Assembly (NCBI RefSeq): GCF_963664075.1
Contig: NZ_OY760916.1
Span: forward strand, 3,121,001-3,185,000
DNA from: an uncultured Desulfobulbus sp.
GTDB lineage: Bacteria > Desulfobacterota > Desulfobulbia > Desulfobulbales > Desulfobulbaceae
Reading direction: 5' to 3'
Length of the DNA: 64,000 nucleotides
This document shows positions 17,648 to 26,017 of the stretch, one piece after another. Under the pieces are notes generated by a model. It was given only the letters and a program-made list of their open reading frames with translations, was not told the origin of the DNA and ran no database searches. Both the position numbers and the translations under genes were made by a program. The stretch's first letter is position 1. Every line of letters begins with the position of its first letter.

Positions 17648-19633
17648 ATGGATCCATCACCCCAAACCACACAAACAATCCTGACGACCTGTACCCGCGA
17701 CTGCCCCAACACCTGCGGCCTGCATGCCACTGTTACCGACGGAAAAATCATACGGCTGACCGGTGCCCCCGAACACCCCTACACCAAGGGCGTTGCCTGC
17801 CACAAAACCAGAAAATTTATCGAGCGAGTCTACAGCAAAGAGCGGATCACCAGTCCCATGCTGCGGGATGGATCAGGCTGGCACAAGGTCTCCTGGGACA
17901 AAGCTCTGGAGACAGTTGCTGCGCGGATCAAATCGATTTGTGCCGCAGATGGCCCTGAGGCCATCCTCTACTATCAGGGGTATGGAGAGCGGACCGCACT
18001 CAAACTGCTCAACCGCTACTTCTTCAACCTGCTGGGTGGAGTGACAACCCTGCGTGGCACGCTCTGCAGCGGCACCGGGATCGCGGCACAAAATCTGGAT
18101 CTGGGCAACCGCATCTCCCATGACCCGCTGGATCATTACAATTCGGGTTCCATGATTCTCTGGGCACGCAATCCTGCGGTGACCAATATCAGCCTGATGC
18201 CGGTCATCCGCGATATTCAACAGCGAGGCGGTCGCGTCATCTCCATTGATCCCTATCGTACCCGCACCGCCCGGATTGCAGACCGCCATATTACTCCCGC
18301 TCCTGGAATGGACGGTTTTCTTGCTCTGGCCGTGTCCCAAATTCTTTTCAGCCAGGGCCAGGAAGACGCCCATTTTCTTGCCAACCACAGCAAGAATGCA
18401 GCCCCCTTTCGCGCAATCGTCCACAGATTTCCCCTCAAGGAACTCTGCCGACGGGCGGATGTTGCTCTTGCGGATGCGGAGTATATCGCAGAAACCTTAT
18501 GTACCTCTCCCCCCACCTCGATTTTGCTGGGCTGGGGCGTTCACCGCTATAGGGATGCGCACCTCTCCATTCGGGCCATTGATGCACTGGCTGCCATCTC
18601 CGGCAACATGGGTATGGCAGGAGGCGGGGTGAGTCAGGGATTTGATGAATACGGCCCCTATGATCAACAGTACTGGGGCGATGCACTCAACCCGGAACGA
18701 AGGACGCTGCTCATGCCCACAATTGGCGAGGAACTCCTGCGCACCACAAACCCAAAAATCCGCATGGCCTTTATCACGGCGGCCAACCCTGTCTGCAGCG
18801 CCCCCAATGCAACCAAGGTTGCCCGTGCACTCAAACAGACAGAGTTTGTCGTCTATGGGGGGCATTTTTTAGATGACACGGCCGAACTCGCCCATGTCTT
18901 CTTGCCTGCCACTACCTTTCTTGAAGAAGATGATGTTATGGCCAGCTACGGCCATAACTATGTGGGGCCGGTCAACCGTGCCATTGAACCGGTCGGTCAA
19001 TGCCGCAGCGATTTTCAGATGTTTTCGGCGTTGGCTCAACGCTTTGACTTTGCTCCTCGCTTCTGCCGGGACGCCCAGGAATGGCTGGAGGATATCTGCA
19101 GCCCTATCAAAGAAGCTGGATGCAGTCTGCAGCAACTCAAAACAGGGGCCTTTCGCATGCCAGAGCCCATGACCCCCTATGCAGATAAAAACTTTCCCAC
19201 CCCCTCAGGAAAATTTGAATTCATGACCGAGTTCAATGCAGATGTTTTCCCCCCTAGGGATGCAGAGTTTCCCTATACCCTGTTGACTCTTGCCGGATTT
19301 GACCATATCTGCTCGGAGCGGAGCCTGGGTGAACATGCTGAGCTACCCGAAATACTCCTGCAGACAACAGAGGCCAACCGCTTGGGGCTCAAAGATGGCG
19401 ATCGTGTCAGGCTGGCAAGTGTGGTGGGCAGCATGCAGGTCAGAGTACGAACCGATGACAGCCTCCGCGCCGACTGTGTGGTCGCCGAGCGGGGCGGATG
19501 GCTCAAGGCGGGGCATGGTTTCAACCAGATCACCCCGGACATCAGCAGTACCATCGGGCAAGGGACCCCGTTTTATGAAACCCGGGTAAGTATAGAGCCA
19601 GTGGCTTTAGAAAATACGCCACCAAGTCCATGA
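17648..19633 (+). CDS. Molybdopterin-dependent oxidoreductase (DMSO reductase family)
   Basis: A 661-aa catalytic subunit with an N-terminal [4Fe-4S] site (CTRDCPNTCG with a later Cys in GVACHKT), the molybdopterin domains (WARNPAVTNISLMP, GWGVHRYRDAHLSIRAIDAL, AANPVCSAPNATK) and the C-terminal dinucleotide-binding barrel. LRGTLCSGTG may carry the molybdenum-ligating residue. No twin-arginine signal, so it is cytoplasmic. Its substrate is unknown and no iron-sulfur or membrane subunit gene is adjacent. ATG 17648 puts the Fe-S motif near the start; GTG 17594, overlapping the PAS stop by four bases, is an alternative. Overlaps the next gene by four bases (ATGA). Confidence 0.9.
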   Translation: MDPSPQTTQTILTTCTRDCPNTCGLHATVTDGKIIRLTGAPEHPYTKGVACHKTRKFIERVYSKERITSPMLRDGSGWHKVSWDKALETVAARIKSICAADGPEAILYYQGYGERTALKLLNRYFFNLLGGVTTLRGTLCSGTGIAAQNLDLGNRISHDPLDHYNSGSMILWARNPAVTNISLMPVIRDIQQRGGRVISIDPYRTRTARIADRHITPAPGMDGFLALAVSQILFSQGQEDAHFLANHSKNAAPFRAIVHRFPLKELCRRADVALADAEYIAETLCTSPPTSILLGWGVHRYRDAHLSIRAIDALAAISGNMGMAGGGVSQGFDEYGPYDQQYWGDALNPERRTLLMPTIGEELLRTTNPKIRMAFITAANPVCSAPNATKVARALKQTEFVVYGGHFLDDTAELAHVFLPATTFLEEDDVMASYGHNYVGPVNRAIEPVGQCRSDFQMFSALAQRFDFAPRFCRDAQEWLEDICSPIKEAGCSLQQLKTGAFRMPEPMTPYADKNFPTPSGKFEFMTEFNADVFPPRDAEFPYTLLTLAGFDHICSERSLGEHAELPEILLQTTEANRLGLKDGDRVRLASVVGSMQVRVRTDDSLRADCVVAERGGWLKAGHGFNQITPDISSTIGQGTPFYETRVSIEPVALENTPPSP

Positions 19634-20109
19634 ACCAGACCACCTACATCTACAACTCTAAAACGGCAGTACTGCTGCTGCTCAGCATCTCCCTGGTTTT
19701 TATTGGTATCGGCATCTATCTACTCATGACCGAGGAAGCCAGTCCGGCCAACTGGGTAGTGGTGCTCCTCTTCTCAGCAGGCGCACTTGTCTTTGTGCGC
19801 CAACTCTTTGATAAACGCCCTCGTATTATTCTAGATGCGGAGGGGATTGAAGATAGAAAGCTCAAAGGAGTCGGGAAAATTCTCTGGCTGGATATCAAAA
19901 ACGCTTACATCAAACGCATGCGCGGCATCGCCTTTATCTGCCTTGAGCTCCATGATCCGGAAAAATACCTCCCTTCCCAAGGAGCCTTGCATAAAGCGCA
20001 GCAAAAGGCCGATGCGTTCTTAGGTGTTACGCCGCTCATTATAACTACATCCTACGCAGACAGGAGTGAACAGGAGATACTTGCGCTAATCCAGGCGCAT
20101 CTTACCTAA
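19630..20109 (+). CDS. Membrane protein resembling the STM3941 family
   Basis: A 159-aa protein with two adjacent transmembrane helices (about residues 12-32 and 40-58) followed by a soluble domain (RPRIILDAEGIEDRKLKGVG, WLDIKNAYIKRM, PLIITTSYADRSEQEILALI). This layout resembles the uncharacterised STM3941/YcxB-like group with a PH-like cytoplasmic domain. The start overlaps the molybdopterin oxidoreductase stop by four bases, so translation is probably coupled. Function unknown. Confidence 0.7.
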   Translation: MNQTTYIYNSKTAVLLLLSISLVFIGIGIYLLMTEEASPANWVVVLLFSAGALVFVRQLFDKRPRIILDAEGIEDRKLKGVGKILWLDIKNAYIKRMRGIAFICLELHDPEKYLPSQGALHKAQQKADAFLGVTPLIITTSYADRSEQEILALIQAHLT

Positions 20110-20178
20110 GCCCCCACTCTTTTATCGCCCCCACCTTTTCAAACAAAAAGCTCCATCTAGTCAAAATCACTCCATTCC

Positions 20179-20206
20179 TTGACAGCTTTGGGGTGCAGGG
20201 TATACT
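20179..20206 (+). promoter_or_regulatory. Strong sigma-70-like promoter of the OmpA-family gene
   Basis: A perfect TTGACA (20179-20184), a 16-base spacer and TATACT (20201-20206). Transcription would begin near 20213, leaving a leader of about 100 bases before the OmpA-family start codon. Confidence 0.75.
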
Positions 20207-20221
20207 CAAAAACAAGAATAT

Positions 20222-20290
20222 ATCCGACCACGGGGTAACCCCGCCAGTATCGGTGATCATCAAGCCTGCCCTTCCTTTCGAGGCTTTTAT
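20222..20290 (+). promoter_or_regulatory. Structured mRNA leader of the OmpA-family gene
   Basis: Within the leader CGGGG-TAA-CCCCG (20231-20243) forms a tight hairpin enclosed by CCGA (20224-20227) and TCGG (20250-20253). A second inverted pair AAGCCT (20262-20267) and AGGCTT (20281-20286) is followed by TTATT and resembles a weak terminator. It does not match any riboswitch class I can name. Confidence 0.4.
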
Positions 20291-20314
20291 TCATTAATAA
20301 CGAACGAGTCCATC

Positions 20315-21373
20315 ATGACGAACCGGTTCTCTGCCCTCTTGGCCGCCCTTGCCCTGCTGCTGTCGCTTTCCAGCGTAACCTCCGCAAAAGACACGCCCCA
20401 CTCCCAGGCAGGCTCACGCTACATTCGCATGGCCCATAACTTTTTCGTGTTTTATGATCCCACAATCACCATGGATGTGCCCTATAAGGACACGGGACTG
20501 ACTCGCATCGAGGCCCAAAAGTACATCCTGGAGAAGAGCAACGCCTCTCTGCCACCGCTTAACTGGCAAGCTGGGTTGTATCCCCACTGGAAGGGCGAAC
20601 TGTGGTTGCCCGGATCGCCCATGGCGTTCAAACCCTATTACCGCTTACATAATTACCAAAAGGGTGGTTTTGGCCAGGCCATCGGGGCTCTCCCCACCAT
20701 CCCCCAAAGCCCGCCCATGCTCCAGACCGGGTTAATGAAACTCGAACACCTGCTGGGGCTGCCCGGGCGCACAGAGATTTTTCTATTCTCCGATGGCAAG
20801 CACATGACCTACCCAGGGCTGGAGCCAGAGCCCCTCAAAGAAGCCAAGCTCCTAGCCAGTCGCTACGATATTTGCCTCAATATCGTCTCCAGTGCGCAAA
20901 CAGCCAAAGACCGCAAGCTCCTTGACGATATTGCCGCCGTGAACAGTTGCTCCCAGGTGATTGATTTTGACACCGCCTTTGATCACCCCGAGCATCTCTT
21001 CGGCAAACTCTATATGGATACCTGGGGACAAGGGTTTTCCAATATTCTCTTTGATTTCGATAAATCCTTTATCCGTAGGCAACACCACACCCAGCTGAAC
21101 AGTCTTGGGCGCATGCTCAAAGAAAGCCCTGAGCTCTATGTGGTACTCTCAGGTTTTTGCGACAGCATAGGGTCGGAACGGTATAACATCGGCCTTTCCC
21201 AAAGAAGGGCAGAAAGCGTCCAGCGTTACCTCCAGAATAACTTTGGCATTTCGAAAAATCGTATCCTTCTCTACTGGTACGGCTATGCCAACCCGGTGGC
21301 CTCCAACACAACCCCCGAGGGACGCCAGCTCAACCGCAGGGTGACTATCGTTTTACGGGGCACAGGTAAGTAA
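20315..21373 (+). CDS. OmpA-family protein with a vWA-like N-terminal domain
   Basis: Exported 352-aa protein with a signal peptide (about residues 1-24, cleavage near VTSAKD). Residues about 35-230 look like a degenerate von Willebrand factor A domain: FFVFYDPTITM stands where DxSxS is expected, followed by TEIFLFSDGKH and YDICLNIVSSA. The C-terminal 110 residues are the OmpA peptidoglycan-binding domain (NILFDFDKSFI, SGFCDSIGSERYNIGLSQRRAE, GYANPVASN, NRRVTIVL). It is likely periplasmic and non-covalently attached to peptidoglycan. It has its own strong promoter with a structured leader and lies 16 bases before the beta-CASP gene, which may share the transcript. Confidence 0.88.
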   Translation: MTNRFSALLAALALLLSLSSVTSAKDTPHSQAGSRYIRMAHNFFVFYDPTITMDVPYKDTGLTRIEAQKYILEKSNASLPPLNWQAGLYPHWKGELWLPGSPMAFKPYYRLHNYQKGGFGQAIGALPTIPQSPPMLQTGLMKLEHLLGLPGRTEIFLFSDGKHMTYPGLEPEPLKEAKLLASRYDICLNIVSSAQTAKDRKLLDDIAAVNSCSQVIDFDTAFDHPEHLFGKLYMDTWGQGFSNILFDFDKSFIRRQHHTQLNSLGRMLKESPELYVVLSGFCDSIGSERYNIGLSQRRAESVQRYLQNNFGISKNRILLYWYGYANPVASNTTPEGRQLNRRVTIVLRGTGK

Positions 21374-21389
21374 TCGCGGGGCAACGACG

Positions 21390-22775
21390 ATGCAACTCAC
21401 CTTTCACGGAGCGGCACAGAACGTGACCGGCTCCTGCCATCTCATCGAATGTGGTCCAACCCGCATTCTCATTGACTGCGGCCTCTACCAGGGAGGCCGC
21501 GAGCTTGATGAGGAAAATCATAACGATTTTGGTTTTGACCCGGCCAGCATCGATTATCTCCTGCTCACCCACGCCCATCTGGATCACTGTGGTCGTATTC
21601 CCCTGCTCTACCGACGCGGTTTTCGCGGAAAAATCCTGACCACCGGTGCCACCCGGGAGCTCACCCGCCTGGTCCTGCTTGATTCTGCACGCATACAGGA
21701 AGAAGAAGCCCGCTATCGCAACTACAAGGCGGGCAAGCGACGCCAACACCAGATGGTCGCCCCCCTCTACAATACCCTGGATGCGCTCAATTCCCTGGAA
21801 TGTATTGCTCCTCCCGTTTCTTTCGGCAGACAACAGGAACTCAGCCCCTCGATTCGAGCGACCTTTTATGAGGCAGGGCATATTCTGGGCTCGGCCTCGA
21901 TTTTACTGGAACTGGAAGAAGCAGGCAGGCAACAAAGAGTCTTGTTCTCCGGGGATCTGGGCTATAACGGACGCGCGATTCTCCCTGATCCCGCCATCCC
22001 GCCTAAGGCTGACATAGTGGTCATGGAGTCCACCTATGGGAACCGGGTCCACAAACAACTCTCCCCTTCCATCGATGAGCTCTACCTGGCCATCAACACC
22101 ACCATCCAACGAAACGGTAATATTCTCATCCCCAGCTTCGCTCTGGAGCGCACCCAGGAAATTCTCTATTACCTGCGGGAAGGGATTGAAGGAGGCAAGC
22201 TCCTCCGGCATCTGCCGGTCTATCTCGATTCGCCCATGGCCATCTCCGCCACTCAGATTTTTCGTAACCACCCAGAATGCTTCGACGAAGAGACCTGGTC
22301 CGTGATCAATGCAGGGGCCGACCCTTTTGAACTGCCTGAACTGCATATCACCCGCGATACCGCCGAGTCCATGGGGCTGAAAAATATCCGAGGTTCAGTG
22401 ATTATTGCCGGCTCCGGCATGTGTACCGGGGGCCGCATTCGTCACCATTTGCGCCATAACCTCTGGCGCAAGGAAGCCGCGGTGGTCTTCGTCGGCTTTG
22501 CTGCTGAAGGTACTCTGGCCAGACGTATCATCAACGGAGAAGAGGTGGTGCGAGTCCTCCACGATCAGGTGGAGGTCAACGCCGATATCTATACCATTGG
22601 CGGCTTCTCCGCCCACGCCGACCAAAATGAACTTCGCGCCTGGCACGCCCAGACCGGCTCTCCTGAAAAAACTATTCTTGTTCACGGTGAGTTAGAATCG
22701 ATGGAGGCGCTGGCAGCACTTCTGACTAATACCAGTATCGAAATGCCTGAGTTGCATCAAAGCGTTGAACTCTAA
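21390..22775 (+). CDS. Metallo-beta-lactamase / beta-CASP ribonuclease-like protein
   Basis: A 461-aa protein of the RNA-processing MBL family (CPSF73/YsH1-like in bacteria). The zinc-binding HAHLDHCGR motif is at about residues 57-65. Later ligands include EAGHILGSA and FSGDLG, and the beta-CASP part contains ESTYGNR, IPSFALERTQEILYYL, VIIAGSGMCTGGR and GFSAHADQNEL. Such enzymes are endo- or exoribonucleases acting on mRNA or structured RNA; the target here is unknown. A complete set of motifs suggests an active enzyme. Downstream lies the AT-rich islet with the transposase remnant. Confidence 0.93.
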   Translation: MQLTFHGAAQNVTGSCHLIECGPTRILIDCGLYQGGRELDEENHNDFGFDPASIDYLLLTHAHLDHCGRIPLLYRRGFRGKILTTGATRELTRLVLLDSARIQEEEARYRNYKAGKRRQHQMVAPLYNTLDALNSLECIAPPVSFGRQQELSPSIRATFYEAGHILGSASILLELEEAGRQQRVLFSGDLGYNGRAILPDPAIPPKADIVVMESTYGNRVHKQLSPSIDELYLAINTTIQRNGNILIPSFALERTQEILYYLREGIEGGKLLRHLPVYLDSPMAISATQIFRNHPECFDEETWSVINAGADPFELPELHITRDTAESMGLKNIRGSVIIAGSGMCTGGRIRHHLRHNLWRKEAAVVFVGFAAEGTLARRIINGEEVVRVLHDQVEVNADIYTIGGFSAHADQNELRAWHAQTGSPEKTILVHGELESMEALAALLTNTSIEMPELHQSVEL

Positions 22776-23017
22776 GCTGACTTGCCCAACATTGAACTCT
22801 CCCTCTCGCTTATCATAGATAATCAGGAAACATCTCAACCCAACATATGCCTGCTGACGTTAACCTTGCCACCTCGAATCTTTGATTTTTGAATTGAAAG
22901 AACTGGGGGAGAATGCGATTTTTTTACAGAATGAGAATTCGCCTTCTCATAGATATTCTTTAGCGGGAATTTCTTTCGGAGTATACGTGGTATTGCGGAC
23001 ATAATGCAAAGTTGCAG

Positions 23018-24106
23018 TTAAGGCTGATCACTGCTGTCGCACAGATTTTCCCAGATCATTTTCTGCGGAGAAACAACAGGTTGCTTTTCTAGGGGCTTGA
23101 ACAATTCGATTAAATCTCTTTTTACAAAGAGGTTTAGCTGCAACACTCGCAAAATTTGCTGCAATGAACTGACTAATATTGCGCTAAATTTTTGATAGAC
23201 CCTCATCAAGTAAACACACAGAGCAATCCAAACCTGTGTTAACACCGCGTTGCTCGAAGTGCCGAGGAATGTTTTGATTTTCAGGTTTTGCTTGATCCAC
23301 TTGAAGAACAACTCGATCTTCCACCGCTCCTTGTAGATGTCAGCGATTTCTTTCGCTTTGAGGTGGTGGGCGTTGGTTACGAATTGGTATTTAATGTCTG
23401 TCTCCGGGTCCGTATAAGCAACCAGACGAAGTTCCTTCTCTACTCCTTTGAGCCGAATGGATTGATCGTTGGAGACTCCAGAGCTTTTTCTCCCTGGTTG
23501 TTTAAGAAGATACTCGACTTAGGCGTTTTTTTTAAGACGAGCTACAGAGAAAATAGACTGAGAAGCGAGCTTGTTAGACCACTGATAATCTATGAATCCT
23601 CGGTCATAGCATACAAATGAACCTTTAGGGAGATTGAGAGTCCTGGCCCATTTGATCTCGTGGTCTTTCCCCTTGGTCATATCCATGAAGGCTGGAAGGT
23701 AGCCACCCGCATCAAGGCCGACATTCAATTTGATCCCGCCTTTTTTCTGCCTGAACTCCGCCCATGGAAAAGCAGATAGGCAAAGATTAATAGTCGTTGC
23801 ATCGAGGAGATAGAGCTTTTCGTTGAAAGAAAACTTGTGTTTAGGTGCGACCAATTGGCACCGCTGAAGTAACCGATTAAACAGTGCCTGATAAAGAGAT
23901 GCAGGCTGCTTGGCATTAACTCGCGCCAACGTTGCTTTACTGTTTTTTTTCATGCCTAGATGGTAGAGCCGCTTCTCCTGGACTTTAAGATTTTCAGTGA
24001 CATCTCTGAGACTCTTTCTCCCTTTCTGTCGGGAATTTGGCATTGAAATGAGTAAATCACAACGAATAATGATTGCCTTATTATCGAATCGGGGTATCCT
24101 GTTCAA
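23018..24106 (-). pseudogene. IS4-type transposase, broken by an in-frame stop
   Basis: Two open segments in one frame, 24106-23519 and 23518-23018, are separated only by a TAA at 23521-23519. Read through the stop, the sequence continues as a normal IS4-family DDE transposase. The first Asp is in YLLDATTINLCLS, the second in FVCYDRGFIDYQW. The YREK-type motif with the Glu is YKERWKIELFFKWIKQNLK, and the end is LGTSSNAVLTQVWIALCVYL. The 5' part is also damaged: the family usually has about 60 more residues, here replaced by a short stretch from a TTG (IPRFDNKA...RCDLLISM), with stops upstream. No terminal inverted repeats or target duplication were identified. Probably inactive. Confidence 0.88.
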
Positions 24107-24209
24107 ACAGGTTCACTAAAGGTGTGCCCCCCGTCTGTTAATTATCTCTTCGCTGACTGAGTCAGAATTCTACTTCGTCGGTTGTCGTCATAGTTTGAAC
24201 AGATACCCC
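24091..24209. repeat. Imperfect inverted repeat at the transposase 5' end
   Basis: GGGGTATCCTGTTCAAAC (24091-24108) is repeated inverted as GTTTGAACAGATACCCC (24193-24209), differing by one extra C. The left arm contains the apparent start of the broken transposase. A 12-bp palindrome CCCCTATAGGGG (24207-24218) overlaps the right arm. Confidence 0.7.
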
Positions 24210-24502
24210 CTATAGGGGAATATTATCTTACTTTCCCGCCACGCCCCTTGTTTCTCCATCCATGAAGTCGATTGTTATACGTTGCCATCACCGAGTGGTT
24301 ACCTCAATCGAATAGTTCTTCGAACAGGTCACGTATCAGGCAAGGCTTATGTTCTGACCGTACAAAGTATCCATCTTCTGCAAAGATCTACCACATTTTT
24401 TTCGTACAAAAAAGACTGCCCTGAGATCGGCCGCTGTCATTCTCATGAAACGGATGACCTTCTTTTTCAGGATTCCAGTGACGACACAAAAGGAGTTTAA
24501 CA
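24107..24502. other. Gene-poor region beside the transposase remnant
   Basis: About 396 bases without a supported gene. It holds the right arm of the inverted repeat, the palindromes CTGACTGAGTCAG (near 24151) and CCCCTATAGGGG (24207-24218). It probably also carries the promoter of the small lysine-rich gene. A 72-codon frame at 24282-24500 has no ribosome-binding site or recognisable features. Confidence 0.4.
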
Positions 24503-24643
24503 TTGGCTAAACAGAATTATTCATACGAAAAGCGTCAACGCGAATTGGAAAAGAAAAAGAAAAAAGAACAGAAGAGGCAACGGAAAATTGAGAATATATC
24601 ACCTCAGAAAGAGGAGACCATAAATGAGACGAAAGATGCATAG
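24503..24643 (+). CDS. Small lysine-rich basic protein
   Basis: A 46-aa protein read from a TTG start placed eight bases after AAAAGGAG, so easily missed by ATG-only searches. The sequence begins with the pattern (M)AKQNYSYEKRQRELEKK and is then mostly Lys, Arg, Glu and Gln, predicted as one long charged helix. I recall small conserved proteins of proteobacteria with this same beginning and no known function; nucleic-acid binding is a guess from charge. It precedes the methyltransferase gene by 27 bases. Confidence 0.65.
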   Translation: MAKQNYSYEKRQRELEKKKKKEQKRQRKIENISPQKEETINETKDA

Positions 24644-24670
24644 CTCTTCAAGACCTAAAAGACGGCTGTT

Positions 24671-25324
24671 ATGAAGCCTATACGTCTGTGCTACCAAACA
24701 GTTGACTTTGGCGAATTTGACATTCACATACGAACGTTGCGAGACAAACAGCAATATTTTGACCCCGAAGGTGCCGCCGCCAAGATAGGCATATCCTCCG
24801 CCGCCTGGCCGCTCTTCGGTGTTGTCTGGGACTCTGGGTATTTTTTAGCCGACATTATGGTTGATTATCCCATTCGAGGCAAGCGTATCCTTGAGGTGGG
24901 TTGTGGCATTGGATTGGCCAGTCTAGTCCTCAATCACCGAGGTGCCGATATTACAGCAACCGATCACCATCCGGAGGCCCAAGCTTTTCTTGACAGAAAC
25001 ACCTTGCTTAACCACGATCGGAATATTTCTTTTGTTCGGGTCGGATGGAACGATAACGTCACGCAAGCACTGGGTTGTTTCAATCTTATTATCGGCAGTG
25101 ATCTGTTGTATGAGGAAGAACAGGCGAAAATGCTGGCTCTGTTTATTCATAGGTACTCTGAGCTTCATTGCAACGTATTGATAATCGACCCCGGACGAGG
25201 CCACTCGGCCAAATTTAAGAGAAACATGAATGATCTCGGTTTTCGATTTTCCGCCGAACAACACCGCGCCTCCAATGAGGCGAGCAAGCCGTTCTCAGGG
25301 AAAATACTCTCTTTTGCCCGTTGA
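24671..25324 (+). CDS. SAM-dependent methyltransferase, protein-lysine type (Methyltransf_16-like)
   Basis: A 217-aa class I methyltransferase. The SAM-binding motif is RILEVGCGIGLASLVLNHRGADITATDHHPE (key part LEVGCGIGLAS, about residues 75-85), and the post-motif is LIIGSDLLYEEEQ. The N-terminal GAAAKIGISSAAWPLFGVVW resembles the region before the SAM site in FAM86/METTL21-like protein lysine methyltransferases. The substrate is unknown. Base composition is more AT-rich than the flanking housekeeping genes, like its small neighbours. Confidence 0.82.
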   Translation: MKPIRLCYQTVDFGEFDIHIRTLRDKQQYFDPEGAAAKIGISSAAWPLFGVVWDSGYFLADIMVDYPIRGKRILEVGCGIGLASLVLNHRGADITATDHHPEAQAFLDRNTLLNHDRNISFVRVGWNDNVTQALGCFNLIIGSDLLYEEEQAKMLALFIHRYSELHCNVLIIDPGRGHSAKFKRNMNDLGFRFSAEQHRASNEASKPFSGKILSFAR

Positions 25325-25470
25325 GTTATCCTTTTCCTTTTTTAAATTCTAAAACAAGGCCTTTCGGGTTGTTGTAGCATTGTCAGGATAGAGAAGATTG
25401 AGAAATGTTAAATAAGTTTAATGCATTGCGCGTGTCTTTCGAGAAAGGAGAGACACTCTCTGGAGGAACA

Positions 25471-25674
25471 ATGAAAAAAAACTTGAGCAAAGGCGAAAAT
25501 GTGCGACATAAGGCGCGGGCTGAATGGGGGATTGGTACAATCGCCTCCGTTGACAGTTGCGGTACTATAGTGGTTGTCTTTGAAGGCAATAGAACTTTTT
25601 CAATAGCCAAAGGTATCAATTTTCTGATCAAGGTTGATAAAAAAGGGAGAAAAATTAAACCTGATGCTTCTTGA
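25471..25674 (+). CDS. DUF3553-like small protein
   Basis: A 67-aa protein with GENVRHKARAEWGIGTIASV, the pattern of the DUF3553 family (a small beta-barrel also found appended to DNA helicases). GGAGG lies six bases before ATG 25471, so a longer frame from 25405 is rejected. The remainder (GTIVVVFEGNRTFSIAKGINFL) suggests a compact beta fold with a basic C-terminus. Function unknown; probably stands alone, about 150 bases after the methyltransferase. Confidence 0.7.
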   Translation: MKKNLSKGENVRHKARAEWGIGTIASVDSCGTIVVVFEGNRTFSIAKGINFLIKVDKKGRKIKPDAS

Positions 25675-26015
25675 ACCGGCATAAAATTCTTGTTCGAAGA
25701 CCGATAGACCCGTTTTTTGAACAGAGCCATAGTGCGGTTTATTGGTACTGGAAATGTTAACCTGTTTGCCAACAGCAATACTATTGCTTTATTTCTGTAG
25801 ATAGATTTTCCAATTGCATTAAAACTAGTCTGAAATGGAGTAACTGGGAAGTAAAGCTTTCCAAAGAGCATCTCAATCTGGTGAAATTTCGTATCGATTT
25901 AAGGTTTCTACTGTACACCTACACTGACAGCTTCCATTGGAAGCGAACCCTCTAAAGGGGAACATGATATATAAAAAATGAAGCCGGAAGGACGACCATC
26001 CTTCCGGCTTCATTT
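25675..26015. other. Gene-poor region
   Basis: 341 bases between two convergent genes with nothing coding that I can support. Its right edge is the hairpin terminator of the LEA-like gene. The rest is AT-rich without an obvious repeat. Confidence 0.4.
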
Positions 26016-26017
26016 TT
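25973..26017 (-). terminator. Terminator of the LEA-like gene
   Basis: An 18-bp perfect stem (25973-25990 with 26000-26017) including the A/T flanks, loop of nine bases. It overlaps the stop codon of the minus-strand gene and can act in both directions. Confidence 0.9.

Noticed and set aside
22931-22950. ATGAGAA/TTCTCAT inverted repeat as a terminator of the beta-CASP gene
   Set aside because: The stem is short and AT-rich, lies about 155 bases after the stop and lacks a T run.
24282-24500. A 72-codon open frame before the lysine-rich gene
   Set aside because: No ribosome-binding site, no domain and atypical composition; it ends inside the ribosome-binding region of the next gene.
25383-25871. 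A 162-codon open frame on the minus strand
   Set aside because: It lies opposite the DUF3553-like gene, which has a good ribosome-binding site and family similarity. The antisense product has no recognisable domain.
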